64,000 bases of DNA from Hymenobacter sp. ISL-91 (GTDB taxonomy: Bacteria > Bacteroidota > Bacteroidia > Cytophagales > Hymenobacteraceae), in the NCBI RefSeq assembly GCF_018613725.1, contig NZ_JAGGPS010000009.1, positions 62,001 to 126,000 on the forward strand, given 5' to 3'. Shown here in pieces: positions 8,404 through 18,018 of the stretch (positions are counted from its first letter, which is position 1; every line of letters begins with the position of its first letter). Under the pieces are notes generated by a model. The model was not told the DNA's origin. It worked only from the letters and a program-made list of their open reading frames with translations, and searched no databases. The translations under genes and the position numbers were made by a program.

Positions 8404-9333
8404 GTGAACGACTACGCCAACGATACCGCCTACCACCGCCCGGTAATGCTGCGCGAGTGCCTCGAAGCCCTCGATTTGCAGCCTGGGGGCCGCTATGTGG
8501 ACGTTACCTTCGGCGGTGGCGGCCACTCGGCCCGCATCTTGGAGCGCCTGCAAAGCCCCGGCCACCTCTACAGCTTCGACCAAGACGCCGATGCCGAGGC
8601 CGAAGCCGCCCAATTGGCCCGCCCCGAGTTCACGTTCATCCGCGCCAACTTCCGCCACCTATTCCAGGAGCTTGACCAGCACGGCGTACTGCCCGTCGAT
8701 GGCCTGCTAGCCGATCTGGGCGTCTCGTCGCATCAGTTTGATACGCCTGAGCGTGGCTTCAGCACCCGCTTCGACGGGCCGCTGGATATGCGCATGGACC
8801 CCGACGGCCCCGACGCCTCGGCCGCCGACCTCATCAACGAATATTCGGAAGCCGAGCTGCACCGCATTTTTGGCATGTACGGCGAGGTAACCAATGCCCG
8901 CACGCTGGCCGCCACTGTGGTTTCGGCGCGGCGCGGGCACTCTATTACCACTATTGCAGCCCTCAAGAAAGCCATTGCGCCCTGCACGCCGCGGGGCAAG
9001 GAGAACAAGTACTTGGCCCAGGTATTTCAGGCCCTGCGCATCGAGGCCAACGATGAAATGGCCGCTTTGCGCGAAATGCTCGAGCAAACTACTCAGGTGC
9101 TGCGCCCCGGCGGCCGGCTGGTGGTTATGAGCTACCACTCGCTCGAAGACCGGCTGGTGAAGAATTTCCTAGCCAAGGGCAAGTTCTTCGGCGAGGCCGA
9201 TAAAGACCTGTTCGGCCGCACCGATTTACCCTTCGAAGTCGTTACCCGCAAGCCCATGGAGGCCACGGCCGAAGAAGTTGCCCTCAACAGCCGCGCAAGG
9301 AGTGCGAAGCTGCGCATCGCCATTAAGAAGTAA
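8404..9333 (+). CDS. rsmH: 16S rRNA (cytosine1402-N4)-methyltransferase
   Basis: RsmH (MraW) uses S-adenosylmethionine to N4-methylate C1402 of 16S rRNA and is the usual first or second gene of dcw clusters. The frame stays open far upstream, but the homologous start is GTG 8404, giving 309 aa, the normal family length. AYHRPVMLRE near the N-terminus, the SAM loop TFGGGGHSARIL, LADLGVSSHQFD and the late MSYHSLEDR are typical. The preceding promoter at 8335-8364 also excludes the longer frame. Four bases separate its stop from the ftsL ATG. Confidence 0.93.
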   Translation: MNDYANDTAYHRPVMLRECLEALDLQPGGRYVDVTFGGGGHSARILERLQSPGHLYSFDQDADAEAEAAQLARPEFTFIRANFRHLFQELDQHGVLPVDGLLADLGVSSHQFDTPERGFSTRFDGPLDMRMDPDGPDASAADLINEYSEAELHRIFGMYGEVTNARTLAATVVSARRGHSITTIAALKKAIAPCTPRGKENKYLAQVFQALRIEANDEMAALREMLEQTTQVLRPGGRLVVMSYHSLEDRLVKNFLAKGKFFGEADKDLFGRTDLPFEVVTRKPMEATAEEVALNSRARSAKLRIAIKK

Positions 9334-9337
9334 AAAA

Positions 9338-10066
9338 ATGTCCTCCAACACTGTTCGGCCTGCTAGCAACCCGCCCCGCGCCAACGTGCCCCGCGCTGTG
9401 GAGCCGGCCCCGGTGCGCCCACCGGTAGCGGCCGAGCCAGCGCCGGAAGCGGCCCCCGAGCCGGCACCCCGGCCGGTGCGGGCGGCCCGGCCGGCGGCCC
9501 CAAAGCGAAGCACTTGGAGCGTGTTTACGCTGCTGGAGCGGGCCACGCCCATGGATGGTCTGTTTAGGGAGGGCCTGCCGGTGCGCCTGCTGCCACATCT
9601 GCTGTTCATCATGTTTCTGGTGCTGCTCTACATCGGCAACACGCACTACGCCACCCGCATGAACCGCAGCATTCAGAAGCTGAAAACGGAAACCGAAGAC
9701 CTGCGGGCCGACTACACCACGCTTAAGTCTGACTATATGGAGGCCAGCAAGCAGAGCGAAGTGGCCCGGCGCGTGGCCGCTTATGGGCTGGCCGAAAGCT
9801 CCTCGCCGCCCTTCCGCATTGCCGTGCCCGCTGGTGGCCTCGATGAGGCCAAGCTGGACATGATGCCCGGGCTTACGGCCGACTCGGTAGCCGCCATGAC
9901 CGCCCGCGCCCGCGTCGACTCGCTGCGCCGGGTGGTAGGCCCAGCCCTGGGCATCGACTCGGTCGTGGAAGTAGGCGCGCCGCCCGCACCCATCGGCACC
10001 GACCTCAACGGCGAGCCGGCTCCGGCCGCCGCTTCATCCAACCGAGCTGCAACCCGCCCGCGATGA
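9338..10066 (+). CDS. ftsL: FtsL-like cell division protein, extended
   Basis: This single-pass membrane protein lies between rsmH and ftsI, the fixed position of FtsL, which links FtsQ/FtsB to the septal synthase. At 242 aa it is about twice the usual Bacteroidota length. The first 75 or so residues are Pro/Ala/Arg-rich and presumably cytoplasmic. A transmembrane helix lies around residues 87-107 (LLFIMFLVLLYIGN), followed by a coiled coil (MNRSIQKLKTETEDLRADY) and a low-complexity tail. Its TGA overlaps the ftsI ATG (ATGA at 10063-10066), indicating translational coupling. Identity rests on topology and position. Confidence 0.85.
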   Translation: MSSNTVRPASNPPRANVPRAVEPAPVRPPVAAEPAPEAAPEPAPRPVRAARPAAPKRSTWSVFTLLERATPMDGLFREGLPVRLLPHLLFIMFLVLLYIGNTHYATRMNRSIQKLKTETEDLRADYTTLKSDYMEASKQSEVARRVAAYGLAESSSPPFRIAVPAGGLDEAKLDMMPGLTADSVAAMTARARVDSLRRVVGPALGIDSVVEVGAPPAPIGTDLNGEPAPAAASSNRAATRPR

Positions 10067-12237
10067 AAGGAAACGTTAAAAAAAGCATTGTTACCCGCGT
10101 ACGGCTGGCCTTTTTGGGGGTATGTCTGTTTTCGGCGGCTATTGTGTGGCGCATCACCCACATTCAGTTTACCGAAGGTGCCAAGTGGAGCGCGCTGGAG
10201 CAGGAACGGCGGGTGGTGTACCAGCCGGTGTTTGCTACCCGCGGCAATATTTACTCTGATAATGAGAGTATTATGGCTACCTCGTTGCCCTTCTACCGGG
10301 TGGCCTGGGACCCTAGTGTGGTAAACGATGCGCTGTTCAACCAGAAGGTAGACTCGCTGGCCGGGCTGCTGGCAGGCTTTTTCGGCGACCGAAGCAAGCA
10401 GGAATATTACCGCAAGCTCAAGAACGCCCACGACCCCAAAAAGGGCGTGCGCTATATCCGCCTCAACTCGCGGCAAATCAATTATCAGGAGAAAAAGGAG
10501 CTGGCTTCGTGGCCTATTTTCCGGGAGGGCAAAAACCGGGGCGGGGTGATATTCGAGAAGATTGACAAGCGTTTCCGGCCCTTTGGCGGGCTAGCCCAGC
10601 GCACCATTGGCTTCCTGAACGAAGACAAGAATGGGGCGGGCCTGGAGTTTACCTTCAATCGCCACCTGGCCGGCCGCGACGGTGAGGCCCTATTTGAGCG
10701 CCTGCCCGGTGGCAACAAGCCTATTTACGATGGTACCGAGGTGAAGCCCCAACCGGGCTACGACGTGAAGACGACGCTTGATATCAACCTCCAGGACATG
10801 GCTGAAAGTGCCCTCTACAAGTCGCTGGTGCAGAACAACGCGCAGTACGGCACCGTCATTCTGATGGAGGTAGCTACCGGCCACATCAAAGCCGTAGCCA
10901 ACCTGGGCCGGGTAGCCGACGGCGTGTACCGCGAAAACTACAACTACGCTATTGCCGACCAGGGCCGCACCGAGCCGGGCTCTACTTTCAAGCTGGCCTC
11001 GATGATGGCCGCTTTCGAGGAAAACCCCGATTTGCAACTCACTGATACCATCAACACCGGACGCTCGGGGGCCATGCGCATCGGTGGGGCCGTGAAAACC
11101 GACTCGCACCCCTACGGCCGGATTTCCATCCAGCAGGTGTTCGAGAAGTCGTCGAACATCGGCGTGGCGCTACTGACTGAGCGCACGTTCAGCAAGAATC
11201 CCGACGAGTACACCAACCACCTGAAAAGCTTCGGCCTCGACAAGCCGCTGGGCTTCCAGATGGCCGGCGAGGCGCGGCCCTACATCAAGGACCCGCAGGA
11301 CCGAAGCTGGAGCCGTACGTCGCTGAGCACGATGAGCATTGGCTACGAGTTGAAGTTGGCCCCACTCCAGACGCTGGCCTTTTACAACGCCGTGGCCAAT
11401 GGCGGGGTGAAAGTGCAGCCCATGATTGTAAGCGAAATCAAGCAGGCTGATAAAGTGATTGAGCGATTTGAGACAGTGGTGCTCAACCCCAAAATCTGCT
11501 CCGAGGAAACCCTGCAGAAGGTGCGCACCATGATGGAAGGCGTGGTCGAGCACGGCACGGCCCGTGGCATCCGCACCAGCGACTACCTGATTGCGGGCAA
11601 AACCGGCACAGCTTGGAAGTTCAAAAACGGCGCGTACACCCGCACCTATTCCACCAGCTTCTGCGGCTACTTCCCGGCCGATAAGCCCAAGTACAGCTGT
11701 ATTGTGGTAGTCGATTCGCCCAAGAACGGTCGTATTTACGGTGGCGACGTGGCCGCGCCGGTGTTCCGTGAGCTGGCCGACAAAGCCATGGCCCGCGACG
11801 CGGCTTCGGAACGGCCGCTGCTGGCCCGCGCCCCGGTGCGCCGCTCGCCGGTGCCGCTGGTGAAAGCCGGCCTGCAGGACGAGCTGACCATGATGTTCAG
11901 CCAGCTGGGAGTGCGCCACCAGGCCACGGCCCCCACCGAGGACTGGGTGCGCACTGCCCGCCCCGACTCGCAGACAGCCGATGTGCAGCTACTGCCGCTG
12001 CCGCTACGTCCCGGCCGCGTGCCCAACGTGGAGGGCCTGACGTTGCGCGATGCGCTGTTTCTGCTCGAAAACCGCGGCCTGCGGGTGCGTACCAGCGGCT
12101 CGGGCCGGGTAACCAGCCAGTCGGTAGCGGCCGGCACGCCCGCCAAGCGCGGCACCACCGTGCAACTGACGCTGGAGCCGATTGGTATGCAGCCCCGGCC
12201 ACTGGCGGTGCAGGTAGGCGTGGCTGCCACGCCCTAG
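10063..12237 (+). CDS. ftsI: Septal peptidoglycan transpeptidase (PBP) with PASTA domain
   Basis: FtsI (class B penicillin-binding protein) cross-links septal peptidoglycan. The 724-aa product has a short cytoplasmic tail, one TM helix (about 13-33), a PBP dimerisation domain (about 50-230) and a transpeptidase domain. The active-site motifs are S307-TFK, S363-SN365 and K513-TG. After about residue 645 there is one PASTA domain (VPNVEGLTLRDALFLLENRG), which typically senses muropeptides. The single C-terminal PASTA is usual for Bacteroidota PBPs here. It overlaps ftsL by 4 bases and is followed by a 148-bp gap before murE. Confidence 0.96.
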   Translation: MKGNVKKSIVTRVRLAFLGVCLFSAAIVWRITHIQFTEGAKWSALEQERRVVYQPVFATRGNIYSDNESIMATSLPFYRVAWDPSVVNDALFNQKVDSLAGLLAGFFGDRSKQEYYRKLKNAHDPKKGVRYIRLNSRQINYQEKKELASWPIFREGKNRGGVIFEKIDKRFRPFGGLAQRTIGFLNEDKNGAGLEFTFNRHLAGRDGEALFERLPGGNKPIYDGTEVKPQPGYDVKTTLDINLQDMAESALYKSLVQNNAQYGTVILMEVATGHIKAVANLGRVADGVYRENYNYAIADQGRTEPGSTFKLASMMAAFEENPDLQLTDTINTGRSGAMRIGGAVKTDSHPYGRISIQQVFEKSSNIGVALLTERTFSKNPDEYTNHLKSFGLDKPLGFQMAGEARPYIKDPQDRSWSRTSLSTMSIGYELKLAPLQTLAFYNAVANGGVKVQPMIVSEIKQADKVIERFETVVLNPKICSEETLQKVRTMMEGVVEHGTARGIRTSDYLIAGKTGTAWKFKNGAYTRTYSTSFCGYFPADKPKYSCIVVVDSPKNGRIYGGDVAAPVFRELADKAMARDAASERPLLARAPVRRSPVPLVKAGLQDELTMMFSQLGVRHQATAPTEDWVRTARPDSQTADVQLLPLPLRPGRVPNVEGLTLRDALFLLENRGLRVRTSGSGRVTSQSVAAGTPAKRGTTVQLTLEPIGMQPRPLAVQVGVAATP

Positions 12238-12385
12238 CAATTATCCGTATTGAACCGTTGACCGGTGTGGAGCCACGACCCTTCACGTCACGTCGTTGCT
12301 GCTGCCGCGTCAGGCGTTGCCATGCAACGGTGAGACGCAATGGGACGCGTTTCTACACTGGCCGAAATCCTGCTTAAAACCGCTC

Positions 12386-13852
12386 TTGAAAAATCTACAG
12401 CAACTCCTCGCCGCTACCACCGTGCTGGCCCAGCACGGCCCCACAGACCTTAATATAACCGCCCTTACCCTCGATTCGCGGCAGGCGGGGCCCGGGACCG
12501 TGTTTTTGGCGTTGCGCGGCACAGCTACCGATGGCCACCAGTTCATTGCCCGGGCCGTAGAGCAGGGTGCATCCGTAGTGGTGTGCGAGGAGCTGCCAAC
12601 TGAACTGAACCCGGCCACGGGTTATGTACAGGTGGCCGATTCGGCGGAAGCAATGGCCCTGATGGCGGCCGAATTCTACGGGCATCCATCCCAGCAGCTG
12701 CAGCTGGTGGGCATTACGGGCACGAATGGCAAAACCACCTGCGCCACCATGCTGCACAAGCTATTTCGGGAGTTAGGCTACCACTGCGGGCTGCTGAGCA
12801 CGGTGCAGAACCAGATTGACGAGCAGGTAATCCCCAGCACCCACACCACGCCCGACGCCATCCGCCTCAACGAGCTGCTGGCCCAAATGCGGCAAGCCGG
12901 CTGCACCCACGTATTCATCGAGGTCAGCTCGCACGCTGTGGTGCAGCACCGCGTAACTGGCCTGCACTTCGCGGGCGGCGTGTTCACCAACCTCAGCCAC
13001 GACCACCTCGACTACCACGGCACCTTCGATGCCTATCTGAAGGCCAAGAAGGGCTTTTTTGACATGCTGCCGAAGTCGGGCTTTGCGCTCAGCAACGCCG
13101 ACGACAAACGTGGGGCCGTGATGCTGCAGAACGTAGCCGGCCGCCGCGAAACCTACTCGCTACGCGGCCACGGCGAATTCCGGGCCCGGCTGCTCGAAAA
13201 TGCCGTGCATGGCCTGCACCTCGAAATCGAGGGCCGTGAGGTGCAGTTTCGCTTGATTGGCGTGTTCAATGCCTACAACCTGCTGGCTATCTACGGAACG
13301 GCCGTGCTGCTGGGCGAAGACGCTACGGAGGTGCTCACGGTACTGTCGGGCCTGACCTCGGCGCCCGGCCGCTTCGAGCCGGTAGTGTCGGAAAAGGCGC
13401 GCATTACGGGTATCGTGGACTACGCCCACACGCCCGACGCGCTGGAAAACGTGCTCCAGACGTTGGCCGACATCCGCCAGCCCAGCCAGCAGATTATTAC
13501 GGTAGTGGGCTGCGGTGGTAACCGCGACGGGGCCAAGCGCCCCGAAATGGCCCGCTTGGCCGCTGTCCTGTCCGAGCGCGCCGTGCTGACTTCGGACAAT
13601 CCCCGCTTCGAGGACCCCAACGATATTTTAGCCCAGATGCAGACCGGCGTGCCCGCTGCCGCCCTGGGCAAAGTCCTGACCATTGCCGACCGGCGCGAGG
13701 CCATAAAAACCGCCGTAGCCCTGGCCCAGCCCGGCGACATTGTATTGGTAGCCGGCAAAGGCCACGAAACCTACCAGGAAATAAAGGGCATCAAAAACGA
13801 CTTCGACGACAAGCAGGTGCTGACGGAGATGTTCGCGCTGCTGGGGAAGTAG
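12386..13852 (+). CDS. murE: UDP-MurNAc-tripeptide synthetase (meso-DAP adding)
   Basis: MurE ligates meso-diaminopimelate to UDP-MurNAc-L-Ala-D-Glu in the cytoplasm. The ATP loop GITGTNGKTT is at residues 109-118, and the DNPR motif (LTSDNPRFEDPN) marks the DAP-specific type. The start is uncertain. The frame has no ATG or GTG at a homologous place; TTG 12386 (LKNLQQLL) matches the expected N-terminus and gives 488 aa, while TTG 12296 would add 30 unrelated residues. ATGs at 12320 and 12340 are not in this frame. Enzyme identity is secure; the first codon is an inference. Confidence 0.92.
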   Translation: MKNLQQLLAATTVLAQHGPTDLNITALTLDSRQAGPGTVFLALRGTATDGHQFIARAVEQGASVVVCEELPTELNPATGYVQVADSAEAMALMAAEFYGHPSQQLQLVGITGTNGKTTCATMLHKLFRELGYHCGLLSTVQNQIDEQVIPSTHTTPDAIRLNELLAQMRQAGCTHVFIEVSSHAVVQHRVTGLHFAGGVFTNLSHDHLDYHGTFDAYLKAKKGFFDMLPKSGFALSNADDKRGAVMLQNVAGRRETYSLRGHGEFRARLLENAVHGLHLEIEGREVQFRLIGVFNAYNLLAIYGTAVLLGEDATEVLTVLSGLTSAPGRFEPVVSEKARITGIVDYAHTPDALENVLQTLADIRQPSQQIITVVGCGGNRDGAKRPEMARLAAVLSERAVLTSDNPRFEDPNDILAQMQTGVPAAALGKVLTIADRREAIKTAVALAQPGDIVLVAGKGHETYQEIKGIKNDFDDKQVLTEMFALLGK

Positions 13853-13888
13853 CGTTTAGCAGTTGTGGACTGATAATAAAAGAACGGT

Positions 13889-14019
13889 GTCATGCTGAGC
13901 GAAGGCGCAGCCGCAGCCGAAGCATCTCTACCGCAGTGCTAATTCCTGTCAGTAGGATTACTACTGCAACGAAGCGGTAGAGATGCTTCGACTGCGGCTG
14001 CGCCTTCGCTCAGCATGAC
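13889..14019 (+). repeat. 131-nt inverted repeat between murE and mraY (family A)
   Basis: Two 46-nt arms (13889-13934 and 13974-14019) are complementary except for one base, with a 39-nt spacer. The arms begin GTCATGCTGAGCGAAGGCGC. I recall this kind of 'CATGCTGAGC...GAAGCATCTCTACC' word as common between genes in Hymenobacter-like genomes (not verified). A T6 run follows the right arm (GGCCTTTTTT), so it could stop murE transcription as well as be a REP/MITE-like element. Confidence 0.85.
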
Positions 14020-14086
14020 GGGCCTTTTTTCACTATTCACAACTCAAAAACTCACTACTAACCGCTAATCCCTCCCCGCTAAAATC

Positions 14087-14094
14087 TACCTTTG
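14087..14094 (+). promoter_or_regulatory. Possible -7 element for mraY
   Basis: TACCTTTG matches the Bacteroidota TAnnTTTG box 31 bases before the mraY ATG. No TTG is found 19-21 nt upstream. Because the preceding hairpin may stop read-through, an internal promoter here would make sense; this is an inference. Confidence 0.4.
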
Positions 14095-14125
14095 CGCTTC
14101 AACCCGCCCGCCGAACACCGCGCTC

Positions 14126-15346
14126 ATGCTGTACTACCTGTTTAATTACCTCTATAAAGTACACCACATTCCGGGCACCGGCGTGATGCAGTATAGCTCG
14201 TTTCGGGCGGCGCTGGCCATCGTATCGTCGCTGATTATTGCGCAGTATTTCGGCGCGCCGCTGATTCGGCTCTTGCAGCGCCAGCAGATTGGCGAAACCA
14301 TCCGCGACCTGGGCTTGCAGGGGCAGGCCGAGAAGAAGGGCACTCCCACCATGGGCGGCCTGATTATTCTGCTGGCCATTTTGGTGCCCGTGCTGCTGTT
14401 TGCCAAGCTCGACAATATCTACATCATCCTGATGCTGCTCAGCACCGTTTGGCTGGGCCTGATTGGTTTCGTCGACGACTATATCAAGGTAGTAAAGAAG
14501 AACAAAGACGGGCTGGCCGGCCGCTTCAAGATTCTGGGCCAGGTAGGTTTGGGCCTCACGGTGGGCTGGGTGCTGTTCTTCAGCAACGACGTAACAGTAC
14601 GTCAGTATGTGCTGGCCGACGGTTCGTTTTCGGCCGTGAATGCCAGCAGCGTGTATCAGGACGTGAAGCTGATGATTACCACCGTGCCCTTCATCAAAAA
14701 CAACGAGCTCAACTACGGCGACCTGTTTGCCACGGCCGGCGACTTTTTCAACGAGTACTACGCCTTCTTCTACATCCCCATCGTCATCATCATCATCACG
14801 GCCGTCAGCAACGGGGCCAACATCACCGACGGCCTCGATGGGCTGGCGGCGGGCACTTCGGCCATTATCGGTACCACGCTGGCCATTTTCGCCTTCGTGA
14901 GCGGCAACGCCCTGCTGGCCGACTACCTTGATGTGATGTTCATTCCGAACTCGGGCGAGCTGGTCATTTTCTGCGCCGCGTTTGTGGGGGCCTGCGTGGG
15001 CTTTCTGTGGTACAATAGCTATCCGGCCCAGGTGTTTATGGGCGACACCGGCTCGCTGGCCATTGGCGGTATTATTGCCGTACTGGCCCTCATCGTGCGC
15101 AAGGAGCTGCTGATTCCGGTGCTGTGCGGCGTGTTCCTGATTGAAAACCTGTCGGTGATTGTGCAGGTGAGCTACTTCAAATACACCCGGCGCAAGTACG
15201 GCGAAGGCCGGCGGCTGCTGCGCATGTCGCCGCTGCACCACCACTACCAGAAGCTGGGCTACCACGAGTCCAAAATCGTGTCGCGCTTCTGGATTGTAGG
15301 CATCATGCTGGCCGTGCTGACGCTGGTAACGCTAAAACTGCGCTAG
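14126..15346 (+). CDS. mraY: Phospho-MurNAc-pentapeptide translocase
   Basis: MraY transfers phospho-MurNAc-pentapeptide from UDP onto undecaprenyl phosphate, making lipid I at the inner face of the membrane. The 406-aa protein has about ten TM helices and the family signatures [18 protein letters not shown] (catalytic aspartates), [12 protein letters not shown] and the late histidine cluster [11 protein letters not shown]. An extra periplasmic loop after about residue 155 is usual in Bacteroidota MraY. It stands alone between two long inverted repeats, at 13889-14019 and 15352-15437. Confidence 0.96.
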   Translation: MLYYLFNYLYKVHHIPGTGVMQYSSFRAALAIVSSLIIAQYFGAPLIRLLQRQQIGETIRDLGLQGQAEKKGTPTMGGLIILLAILVPVLLFAKLDNIYIILMLLSTVWLGLIGFVDDYIKVVKKNKDGLAGRFKILGQVGLGLTVGWVLFFSNDVTVRQYVLADGSFSAVNASSVYQDVKLMITTVPFIKNNELNYGDLFATAGDFFNEYYAFFYIPIVIIIITAVSNGANITDGLDGLAAGTSAIIGTTLAIFAFVSGNALLADYLDVMFIPNSGELVIFCAAFVGACVGFLWYNSYPAQVFMGDTGSLAIGGIIAVLALIVRKELLIPVLCGVFLIENLSVIVQVSYFKYTRRKYGEGRRLLRMSPLHHHYQKLGYHESKIVSRFWIVGIMLAVLTLVTLKLR

Positions 15347-15351
15347 AAAGA

Positions 15352-15437
15352 GTACTGGGTAGTTGGTATTGAGTAGTGAGACTTTGCCAATTCCAACTAA
15401 CCGGTTTTCTCACTACTCAATACCAACTACTCAGTAC
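15352..15437 (+). repeat. Inverted repeat filling the mraY-murD junction (family B)
   Basis: The 30-nt arms (15352-15381 and 15408-15437) pair with one mismatch around a 26-nt spacer. Arms read like GTACTGGGTAGTTGGTATTG. It starts 6 nt after the mraY stop and ends 6 nt before the murD ATG, so it replaces the normal ribosome-binding region and the whole junction. Confidence 0.85.
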
Positions 15438-15443
15438 GAAAGA

Positions 15444-16799
15444 ATGCACTACGTAATCTTGGGAGCCGGCGAGAGTGGGGTAGGGGCGGCGCTGCTGGCC
15501 CAGGCCAAGGGCTACACCGTGTTTGTGTCCGATAAAAGCCCGATTCAGTCCCGTTACCATCAGAAGCTGCAAGCGGCCGGCATCCGGTTCGAGGAAAACC
15601 AGCACACGGAATCCGAAATTCTGAGGGCTGATGAAGTGGTGAAAAGTCCCGGCATTCCGGAGAAAGCGCCTATAATCCAAGAGCTACGGAAAAAAGGCAC
15701 ACCAATTATCTCCGAAATCGAGCTGGCTGGGCGCTATACCCGTGCCAAATGCATCGGCATCACGGGCACCAACGGCAAAACCACTACCACGCTGCTCACC
15801 TATCACCTGCTGAAAGAGTGCGGACTGCGCGTGGGGCTGGCCGGGAACGTGGGCTACTCGTTGGCCGAGCAGGTTATCAAGGACGAGCACGACTACTACG
15901 TGCTGGAGCTAAGCTCTTTCCAGCTCGACGACACCTACGACTTCCAGCCTTGGGTTTCGGTGCTGCTCAACATCACCCCCGACCACCTCGACCGCTACGA
16001 CTACTCGCTCGAGAAGTACGCCCAGGCCAAGCTCCGCATCACGCAAAACCAGGATAGCAGCAACTTCTTCATCTACAACGCCGACGACGAAACCATCCAG
16101 CGCTACTTCCCCGGTGCGCTGCGGCCCATGCGCCAGCTGCCCTTCAGCCTGCACCAGCGCCCCGACTTCCAGTTGGCGGGCTACTACACCGGGGAAAGCG
16201 AAGTGCAGCTAAACCTGCAGCCCGGCCTCGCTGCGGAAGCAGAGGAAATCAGCACGGCTACTTCAGTCCTTATCGGCCAGCATAACCGCCAGAACGCGTT
16301 GGCTGCCATTCTGTGCGCCCGACTGGCGGGCCTAGAGGTTGCGCAGATCGAAGCGGCCCTGGCTTCGTTCCGCAACGCCGACCACCGCCTGCAGTTGGTG
16401 GGCGAGCACAACGGCGTGCCCTTCATCAACGACAGCAAGGCCACCAACGTGGAGGCCGCTTGGTACGCCCTCGACGGTATTAAGGCCTCGATTGTGTGGA
16501 TTGCGGGCGGCACCGACAAGGGCAACGACTACAGTAGCCTGCTGCCGCTGGCCAAAAGCCGCGTAAAAGCCCTAATTTGCCTGGGCCTCGACAACGAAAA
16601 GCTCCGCGCCAGTTTCGGCAGCGTGGTACCGCACCTCGAAGAAACCCGGCAAATGGAAGCCGCCGTGCAGCGGGCCGCCGCCCTCGCCACCCCCGGCGAC
16701 GTGGTGCTGCTCTCACCCGCCTGCGCGTCGTTCGATTTGTTTCAGAACTACGAAGACCGCGGCCGCCAGTTCGCCGCAGCCGTGGCTGATTTACGCTAA
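15444..16799 (+). CDS. murD: UDP-MurNAc-L-alanine:D-glutamate ligase
   Basis: MurD adds D-glutamate to UDP-MurNAc-L-Ala. ATG 15444 starts the Rossmann-like N-terminus HYVILGAGESGVG; the longer open frame back to 15363 translates the inverted repeat and is rejected. The product is 451 aa. Visible motifs are the ATP loop GITGTNGKTTTT, the ELSSFQLD segment, the NITPDHLDRY hinge and NDSKATN in the C-terminal domain. It is followed after 39 bp by ftsW without an intervening repeat. Confidence 0.95.
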   Translation: MHYVILGAGESGVGAALLAQAKGYTVFVSDKSPIQSRYHQKLQAAGIRFEENQHTESEILRADEVVKSPGIPEKAPIIQELRKKGTPIISEIELAGRYTRAKCIGITGTNGKTTTTLLTYHLLKECGLRVGLAGNVGYSLAEQVIKDEHDYYVLELSSFQLDDTYDFQPWVSVLLNITPDHLDRYDYSLEKYAQAKLRITQNQDSSNFFIYNADDETIQRYFPGALRPMRQLPFSLHQRPDFQLAGYYTGESEVQLNLQPGLAAEAEEISTATSVLIGQHNRQNALAAILCARLAGLEVAQIEAALASFRNADHRLQLVGEHNGVPFINDSKATNVEAAWYALDGIKASIVWIAGGTDKGNDYSSLLPLAKSRVKALICLGLDNEKLRASFGSVVPHLEETRQMEAAVQRAAALATPGDVVLLSPACASFDLFQNYEDRGRQFAAAVADLR

Positions 16800-16838
16800 C
16801 AGGCGCTCCTCTGCGGGAATCCCAAATGAACAATTGCA

Positions 16839-18002
16839 ATGGTAAATAACTGGCTTCGCAAAAACCTCAAAGGCGACCCTATTCTGTGGGGTATCGTGCT
16901 GCTGTTTTCGCTGATTTCCATTGCCGTGGTATACTCGGCAACGGGTACGCTGGCGTACAAGAGCCGCGGCGGCAACACCGAGTACTTCCTTTTCAAACAC
17001 ACCAGCCTGATTTTCGTGGGCCTGCTGTTTATGTGGCTGGCTCACCGCATCGATTACCGCCATTACTCGCGCCTCTCGCTCTATGCGCTGCTGGCCTCGG
17101 TACCATTGCTCATCTTCACCTTTGTGATGGGTTCGACGCTTAATGAGGCCTCGCGTTGGCTTACCATCCCGGTTATCAACCAAACTTTCCAGCCCTCCGA
17201 CCTGGCCAAACTTGCCCTGATTACGCACCTGGCCTCCATGCTCAGCCGTCGCCAGCAAAATGTGGGCGACTTTAAAACTACGCTGCTGCCGGTAATGCTC
17301 TGGGTAGGTGTCATTTGTGGGCTTATCATTCTGTCGAATGCCTCCACTGCCTTGCTGCTGTTCGCTACCTGCCTGCTACTGATGTTTATTGGCCGGGTGC
17401 CCCTCAAACAGATGGCTGTGATGGTTTTAATTGGCATTGTGATTGGCGGCGTAGGCCTAGTGGCCGGGCAGCGCTGGAAAACGGTGCAGTCGCGTATTGA
17501 GAGCTTCACCGACAAGAGCAAGCCGGTCCCGTTCCAGCTGGAGCACGCCTACATTGCCGAGGCTACCGGCGGCTTGTTTGGCAAGGGGCCCGGCAAAAGC
17601 ACCGAGCGCAACATCATGCCTCACCCATATTCCGACTTTATCTACGCCATCATCATCGAAGAATACGGCCTGTTTGGGGGCGTAATAGTGCTGTTCCTTT
17701 ATCTGGCTTTCCTCTATCGAGGGCTGAAAACGGTGATGAATAGTTACGGGGCCTTTGGGGGGCTGCTCTCGGCGGGGCTTACCTTTAGCCTGGTGCTGCA
17801 GGCTATGGTGAACATGGGCGTGGCCGTGGGTTTGGGCCCGATTACGGGCTTGCCGCTGCCGTTGCTCAGCATGGGTGGCACCTCGCTCATCTTCACCGGC
17901 ATCAGCATTGGTATCATTCTGGCCGTAAGCCGTGGCGAGCGGGAAATCCGCCCCATGACCGACCAGCCTGCCGACACGGCCCGCATCCCGAAAGTGGCTT
18001 AG
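16839..18002 (+). CDS. ftsW: Septal peptidoglycan glycosyltransferase FtsW (SEDS)
   Basis: FtsW is the SEDS-family polymerase that extends septal glycan strands from lipid II with FtsI. The 387-aa protein has about ten TM helices. Signatures include NEASRWLTIP (with FQPSDLAKL following), the HAYIAEATGGLFGKGPG loop and the C-terminal signature LPLPLLSMGGTSLI. It sits between murD and murG as expected. The last 20 residues (DQPADTARIPKVA) are a short hydrophilic cytoplasmic tail. Confidence 0.95.
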   Translation: MVNNWLRKNLKGDPILWGIVLLFSLISIAVVYSATGTLAYKSRGGNTEYFLFKHTSLIFVGLLFMWLAHRIDYRHYSRLSLYALLASVPLLIFTFVMGSTLNEASRWLTIPVINQTFQPSDLAKLALITHLASMLSRRQQNVGDFKTTLLPVMLWVGVICGLIILSNASTALLLFATCLLLMFIGRVPLKQMAVMVLIGIVIGGVGLVAGQRWKTVQSRIESFTDKSKPVPFQLEHAYIAEATGGLFGKGPGKSTERNIMPHPYSDFIYAIIIEEYGLFGGVIVLFLYLAFLYRGLKTVMNSYGAFGGLLSAGLTFSLVLQAMVNMGVAVGLGPITGLPLPLLSMGGTSLIFTGISIGIILAVSRGEREIRPMTDQPADTARIPKVA

Positions 18003-18018
18003 TTTTGAGCCGTTAGCT

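Noticed and set aside
13889-14019. Possible CRISPR unit or ncRNA gene
   Set aside because: It is one inverted pair, not several direct repeats with spacers, and no cas gene is present; a structured RNA cannot be supported beyond the hairpin.
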